Below, one piece after another: positions 63,752-64,000 of a stretch of 64,000 nucleotides of DNA (position 1 is its first letter; every line of letters starts with the position of its first letter). A program made the position numbers and the translations under genes. The notes below the pieces were generated by a model. It was not told where the DNA came from. It worked only from the letters and a program-made list of their open reading frames with translations, and ran no database searches. Location of the stretch: NCBI GenBank assembly GCA_017404935.1, contig JAFRBI010000007.1:1-64000 (forward strand). Reading direction: 5' to 3'. The DNA is from Candidatus Saccharimonadota bacterium (GTDB lineage: Bacteria; Patescibacteriota; Saccharimonadia; Saccharimonadales; Saccharimonadaceae).

Positions 63752-64000
63752 ATGAAAAAACTCACAAGAATATTAGCAGCAGCGTTTCTCGCGATTTTGC
63801 CATTTGCAAACATTGCGCCAGTTTCAGCTGCGGGGGAAGTAGAAACTCCTTGGGGCCCAGAGCGCAAACTCTTTACCTGGGATAACCCAGCTACCTATGC
63901 TACGTTCAACTCTATTACCGATAACCCTGGGATTGGCGATGAGCGTGACTTCGTTCGTATTCGCGAAATTAACGATCACGATACCTATGGTGATCAGGTA
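63752..64000 (+). CDS. Secreted protein, 5' part (continues beyond window)
   Basis: The ATG lies one base after the stop of the upstream gene. The first 30 residues form a clear signal peptide (MKKLTRILAAAFLAILPFAN, then VSAAG). The mature part begins EVETPWGPERKLFTWDNPA. The same start is known to me from Saccharibacteria surface proteins without assigned function. It is truncated by the window edge. Confidence 0.75.
   Translation, partial: MKKLTRILAAAFLAILPFANIAPVSAAGEVETPWGPERKLFTWDNPATYATFNSITDNPGIGDERDFVRIREINDHDTYGDQV

Overview
The window looks like a chromosome segment of a Candidatus Saccharibacteria (TM7)/Patescibacteria-type bacterium with the standard genetic code. The evidence is the combination of short or minimal versions of housekeeping enzymes, class-typical FISUMP-domain surface proteins, bS21 and bS20 genes scattered among unrelated genes, FemAB-type peptidoglycan genes, almost no biosynthetic genes, and a strong habit of placing a TATAAT box 6-10 bases before the start codon with no ribosome binding site (leaderless mRNAs). 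Taxonomy is an inference; no rRNA gene is present.

Layout. 0-1 kb: 3' end of a FISUMP surface protein, then a 412-base gap ending in a terminator. 1.4-13 kb: a truncated Mur ligase, a short CDF transporter, LiaF-like and DUF4097-like membrane proteins, CapA, VanY, a VapBC-like toxin-antitoxin pair with a four-repeat operator, tRNA-Ser, FolC, tRNA-Arg, PAP2 and HIT proteins. 13-20 kb: HD hydrolase, ValS, small DNA-binding proteins, an IS1634 remnant and a structured intergenic region. 20-27 kb: two FemAB-like proteins, a P-type ATPase, RlmH and TsaD. 27-36 kb: a giant FISUMP/InlB-repeat protein, tRNA-Gln, a uracil permease, FtsK, a RhuM-Fic protein and RpoD. 36-46 kb: a lipid-kinase-like protein, P-loop kinases, PolA, MutM, HolA-like, bS20 and an inactive DHH-like protein. 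46-48 kb: tRNA-Asp and a GHKL ATPase/STAS-like pair under a duplicated palindromic operator. 48-53 kb: a complete diversity-generating retroelement (DGR). 53-64 kb: bS21, Adk, Map, FtsA, FtsZ, NrdR without zinc cysteines, IleS and an operon for secreted or membrane proteins.

Two systems stand out. First, the DGR: a 211-bp template repeat (TR) on the minus strand at 52547-52757 is collinear with a 211-bp variable repeat (VR) at the end of the FISUMP gene at 48238-50274. In the aligned core all 18 mismatches fall on template adenines, which is the signature of adenine-specific mutagenic retrohoming. Between them lie a reverse transcriptase with YVDD and SQ motifs and an accessory protein that looks like a MutS-domain-I/Avd fusion. 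The target gene has a long leader RNA with interlocked pairings.

Second, eight in-frame palindromic insertions of about 97-168 bp sit inside seven housekeeping genes (valS twice, femX-like, P-type ATPase, tsaD, lipid-kinase-like, polA, ileS). They share a few core sequences, read in the same frame where the core is shared, but each is bounded by 17-28-base inverted arms whose sequence is unique to its locus. Similar hairpins lie between genes at several sites. At three of four tRNA genes, and at the end of ftsK, the 3' end of the gene is repeated after a hairpin. I know of palindromic elements inside genes in Rickettsia, but not of a family whose stem arms are rewritten at every locus.
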